Assembly (NCBI RefSeq): GCF_000308475.2
Contig: NZ_BAFT02000078.1
Span: 24,686 to 88,685 of the forward strand
Source of the DNA: Nocardia brasiliensis NBRC 14402
Lineage (GTDB): Bacteria > Actinomycetota > Actinomycetes > Mycobacteriales > Mycobacteriaceae
Length of the DNA stretch: 64,000 nt
Direction of reading: 5' to 3'
In this document: in pieces, positions 61,778 to 64,000 of the stretch
Layout: every line of letters starts with the position of its first letter
How positions within the stretch are numbered: position 1 is the first letter of the stretch
Notes under the pieces: model-generated
Databases searched by the model: none
What the model saw: only the letters and a program-made list of their open reading frames with translations
What the model was told of the DNA's origin: nothing
Position numbers and translations under genes: made by a program

Positions 61778-63259
61778 ATGACCACAGCATCGCGTAGCGA
61801 TTCGGCGGGGCGCAGTGGCCGGGCGACGGGTGCGCAGGAGAATCGGCGCCACCAGGTCGTGGTGATCGGTTCGGGCTTCGGCGGCCTGTTCGGCACCAAG
61901 CACCTCAAGCGCGCCGACGTCGACGTCACACTGATCTCCAAAACCACCTCCCACCTGTTCCAGCCGCTGCTCTACCAGGTCGCGACCGGCATCCTCTCGG
62001 TCGGCGAGATCGCGCCCGCGACCCGGCTGGTGCTGCGCAAGCAGAAGAACGCGCAGGTGCTGCTCGGCGACGTCATCGACATCGACCTGGAAGCCAAGAC
62101 CGTCACCTCCCGGCTGCTCAACTCGAACACGGTCACCCCGTTCGACAGCCTGATCGTGGCGACCGGCGCGCAGCAGTCCTATTTCGGTAACAACCAGTTC
62201 GCGACCTTCGCGCCCGGTATGAAGACCATCGATGACGCGCTGGAACTGCGCGGCCGGATTCTCGGTTCGTTCGAGGGCGCGGAGCTGGCCACCAGCCAGG
62301 AGATGCGCGACCGGCTGCTCACCTTCGTGGTGGTCGGCGCGGGGCCGACCGGCGTCGAATTGGCCGGGCAGATCGCCGAACTCGCCGACCGCACGCTCGA
62401 GGGCACGTTCCACAACATCGATCCGCGCGACGCGCGGGTGGTGCTGCTGGAGGGCGCGGGCGCGGTGCTCGGGCCGATGGGCCCGAAGCTCGGCAGCAAG
62501 GCCGAGAAGCGGCTCGAGAAGATGGGCGTCGAGATCCAGCTCAACGCCATGGTCACCGATATCGACGCGCTGGGCGTCACGGTGAAGGACGCCGACGGCA
62601 CGATCCGCCGGATCGAATCCTCGTGCAAGGTGTGGTCGGCGGGCGTGCAGGCCAGCCCGCTGGGCAAGATGCTGGCCGAGCGATCCGACGGCACCGAGGT
62701 GGACCGGGCCGGGCGCGTCATCGTCGAACCGGACCTGACGATCAAGGGCCACCCGAACGTCTTCGTGGTCGGTGACCTGATGTCGGTGCCGAACGTGCCG
62801 GGCCAGGCGCAGGGCGCCATCCAGGGCGCGACCTACGCCGCCAAGCAGATCAAGGCGGGCCTGCACGGTCAGGCCCCGCAAGATCGCAAGCCGTTCAAGT
62901 ACTTCAACAAGGGCAGCATGGCGACGGTGTCGCGGTTCAACGCCGTGTGCCAGGTCGGCAAGCTGGAGTTCAGCGGGTTCTTCGCCTGGCTGGCCTGGCT
63001 CGCGCTGCACCTGTACTACCTGATCGGCTACCGCAGCCGGATCGTCACCGTGATCCAGTGGTTCGTCACGTTCCTCGGCCGCAGCCGGGGTCAGATGGCC
63101 GCCACCGAGCAGTGGGTGGTCGCCCGGCTCGCGCTCGAACAGGTCAATGCCGACGAAGAAGACGCGGACGAGCTCGCCGCCGCGCTCGGCGCGCCGCCCG
63201 CGGACAACGGCAAGCTGCTGGAGAAGGCCAAAGCCGCGGCGGAGGGCCGCGTCAGCTGA
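61778..63259 (+). CDS. ndh: Type II NADH dehydrogenase
   Basis: A 493-residue non-proton-pumping NADH:quinone oxidoreductase of the respiratory chain. FAD binding VVVIGSGFGGLFGTKHL is near the N terminus, NADH binding TFVVVGAGPTGVELAGQIAE is central, and VFVVGDLMSVPNVPGQAQGAIQGA is the second FAD motif with the quinone-site glutamines. A C-terminal membrane-anchoring stretch (FSGFFAWLAWLALHLYYLIG) is clear. A preceding GAGGAG region supplies the ribosome site. The gene is followed by a strong terminator. Confidence 0.93.
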   Translation: MTTASRSDSAGRSGRATGAQENRRHQVVVIGSGFGGLFGTKHLKRADVDVTLISKTTSHLFQPLLYQVATGILSVGEIAPATRLVLRKQKNAQVLLGDVIDIDLEAKTVTSRLLNSNTVTPFDSLIVATGAQQSYFGNNQFATFAPGMKTIDDALELRGRILGSFEGAELATSQEMRDRLLTFVVVGAGPTGVELAGQIAELADRTLEGTFHNIDPRDARVVLLEGAGAVLGPMGPKLGSKAEKRLEKMGVEIQLNAMVTDIDALGVTVKDADGTIRRIESSCKVWSAGVQASPLGKMLAERSDGTEVDRAGRVIVEPDLTIKGHPNVFVVGDLMSVPNVPGQAQGAIQGATYAAKQIKAGLHGQAPQDRKPFKYFNKGSMATVSRFNAVCQVGKLEFSGFFAWLAWLALHLYYLIGYRSRIVTVIQWFVTFLGRSRGQMAATEQWVVARLALEQVNADEEDADELAAALGAPPADNGKLLEKAKAAAEGRVS

Positions 63260-63277
63260 CGTACCCGCACCTGCTCC

Positions 63278-63317
63278 CTTCGGCGAGGCCCGGTCCACCA
63301 GACCGGCCTCGCCGAAG
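63278..63317 (+). terminator. Terminator hairpin after ndh
   Basis: CTTCGGCGAGGCCCGGTC pairs with GACCGGCCTCGCCGAAG around CACCA, a stem of 17 bp with one bulged base, 19 bases after the ndh stop. No U-run follows. Confidence 0.8.
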
Positions 63318-63478
63318 TCGTTCGAGGGGCAGCCGCCCAGACCCGCGGTTAGCTATTTCCAGGCAACGTCAAAGCTGTTGTGTCGCCCGAATTTCGACCC
63401 ATCCAGGTGCCCGATGGATCCGAATGTGGGGCGTCGAACCTGACAGCTATTCCCGACCTGACGAAAGGCGATCTACCT

Positions 63479-64000
63479 ATGGGCACAGGCAAGCACAGAG
63501 CCCCCAACCCGCAGCGGCAGAAGGTGGGCTCGATGGTCGCGGCAGGTGCGGTTCCGCTGGTCCTCGCACTGGTCGGCACCGGCACCGCCAACGCCGAGCC
63601 TGCACAACCCAATCCCGCGACGCAGCCCGACCAGCCGGCCCAGTGGCCGGCCGCCGAGCCGCCGAACGCGATGCCCTACGAGGGCCTGAACATCCCGGAC
63701 AGCACCTACAGCTCGCTGCAGTGGTCGCGCCCGCTGCCGGAGAAGAAGTACCTGGCCCCGGTCGGCGTGCTGCACGCGCCCGTCCCGGTCGCGCCGGTGC
63801 CGCCGATCGCGCCGCCCTCGGGCAAGTTCCGCTTCGGTGACGTGCAGGTGGACGCGCCGACCTGGATGGACCAGGAACAAGCGATCCAGATCAACGACAA
63901 CGCGGCCATGGCCGAGGCCAACCTGGCGACATTCCTCGACTCGATCGGCATGGAGCGCAGCCGGTCCGACCGGATCGCGGGCCAGACCGTCGGCACCGCC
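63479..64000 (+). CDS. Secreted protein, N-terminal part (runs off the window)
   Basis: The first 174 codons of an exported protein. A basic start (MGTGKHRAPNPQRQKVGS) is followed by a hydrophobic core and ANA cleavage site, then a Pro/Gln-rich stretch, a Pro/Val-rich tract (APVPVAPVPPIAPPSG) and a helical segment ending at the window edge with RSRSDRIAGQTVGTA. The style is that of small cell-wall-associated proteins of Nocardia and Rhodococcus. AAAGG about ten bases upstream is the likely ribosome site. Confidence 0.7.
   Translation, partial: MGTGKHRAPNPQRQKVGSMVAAGAVPLVLALVGTGTANAEPAQPNPATQPDQPAQWPAAEPPNAMPYEGLNIPDSTYSSLQWSRPLPEKKYLAPVGVLHAPVPVAPVPPIAPPSGKFRFGDVQVDAPTWMDQEQAIQINDNAAMAEANLATFLDSIGMERSRSDRIAGQTVGTA

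Overview
The window is high-GC actinobacterial DNA, most likely from Nocardia or a close mycolic-acid relative. The grounds are pervasive GC-ending codons, frequent GTG starts, four-base ATGA/GTGA gene overlaps, an antigen-85-type mycolyltransferase-like protein, an MmpL transporter, a PknB-type kinase and, above all, a complete nocardiolactone-type (nltABCD) gene set. No rRNA, tRNA, CRISPR array, phage or transposase genes were seen.

Layout. At 0-1.7 kb a flavin reductase that lacks its 2Fe-2S domain faces a TetR regulator. At 2.1-10.5 kb lies a tightly packed operon: two KAS III-like subunits (one catalytically dead), a beta-lactone-synthetase-type AMP ligase, an 88-residue membrane protein, an OleD-type reductase, a condensation-fold acyltransferase and an MmpL exporter. 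No oleB-like decarboxylase is present, so a long-chain beta-lactone is the expected end product, possibly acylated and exported. At 10.5-18 kb are accessory enzymes: thioredoxin-reductase-like, nucleotidyltransferase, desaturase, an internally duplicated hypothetical protein, aldehyde reductase, S1/P1 nuclease and GNAT. At 18-21.4 kb three copies of a 79-bp palindromic element bracket an AbiEi/DUF559-like gene and an amine oxidase fused to a cyclic-nucleotide-binding-like domain.

At 21.5-28.5 kb are an MFS/LysR pair, a MocR/DJ-1 pair with a perfect operator, an archaeal-type prolyl-tRNA synthetase and a LysE exporter. At 28.5-29.1 kb a deletion has fused the 3' remnants of a cupin gene and an AraC gene. 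At 29-45 kb are envelope and signalling genes: lipoproteins, a two-component system, an XRE regulator, a Ser/Thr kinase, an SDR, a diguanylate cyclase, a P450-ferredoxin-TetR set and an antigen-85-like esterase. Two genes here have MerR-type promoters with 19-bp spacers and look leaderless.

At 45.2-47.9 kb is the most interesting regulatory unit: an ECF sigma factor translationally coupled to an alkyltransferase, then a 2OG-Fe(II) oxygenase, an isolated Ada-type metal-binding domain and a second alkyltransferase. In effect this is an Ada response split into separate genes. An identical bipartite sequence (ATCTCACGTT-N13-GCGTCTACC) lies before the sigma gene and before the last gene, which suggests autoregulation. 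RecD, RecB and RecC follow directly upstream on the same strand (48-56.9 kb). The window closes with a degenerate tandem repeat, a second diguanylate cyclase paralogous to the first, a beta-lactamase-like serine hydrolase, a second P450, a type II NADH dehydrogenase and a truncated secreted protein.
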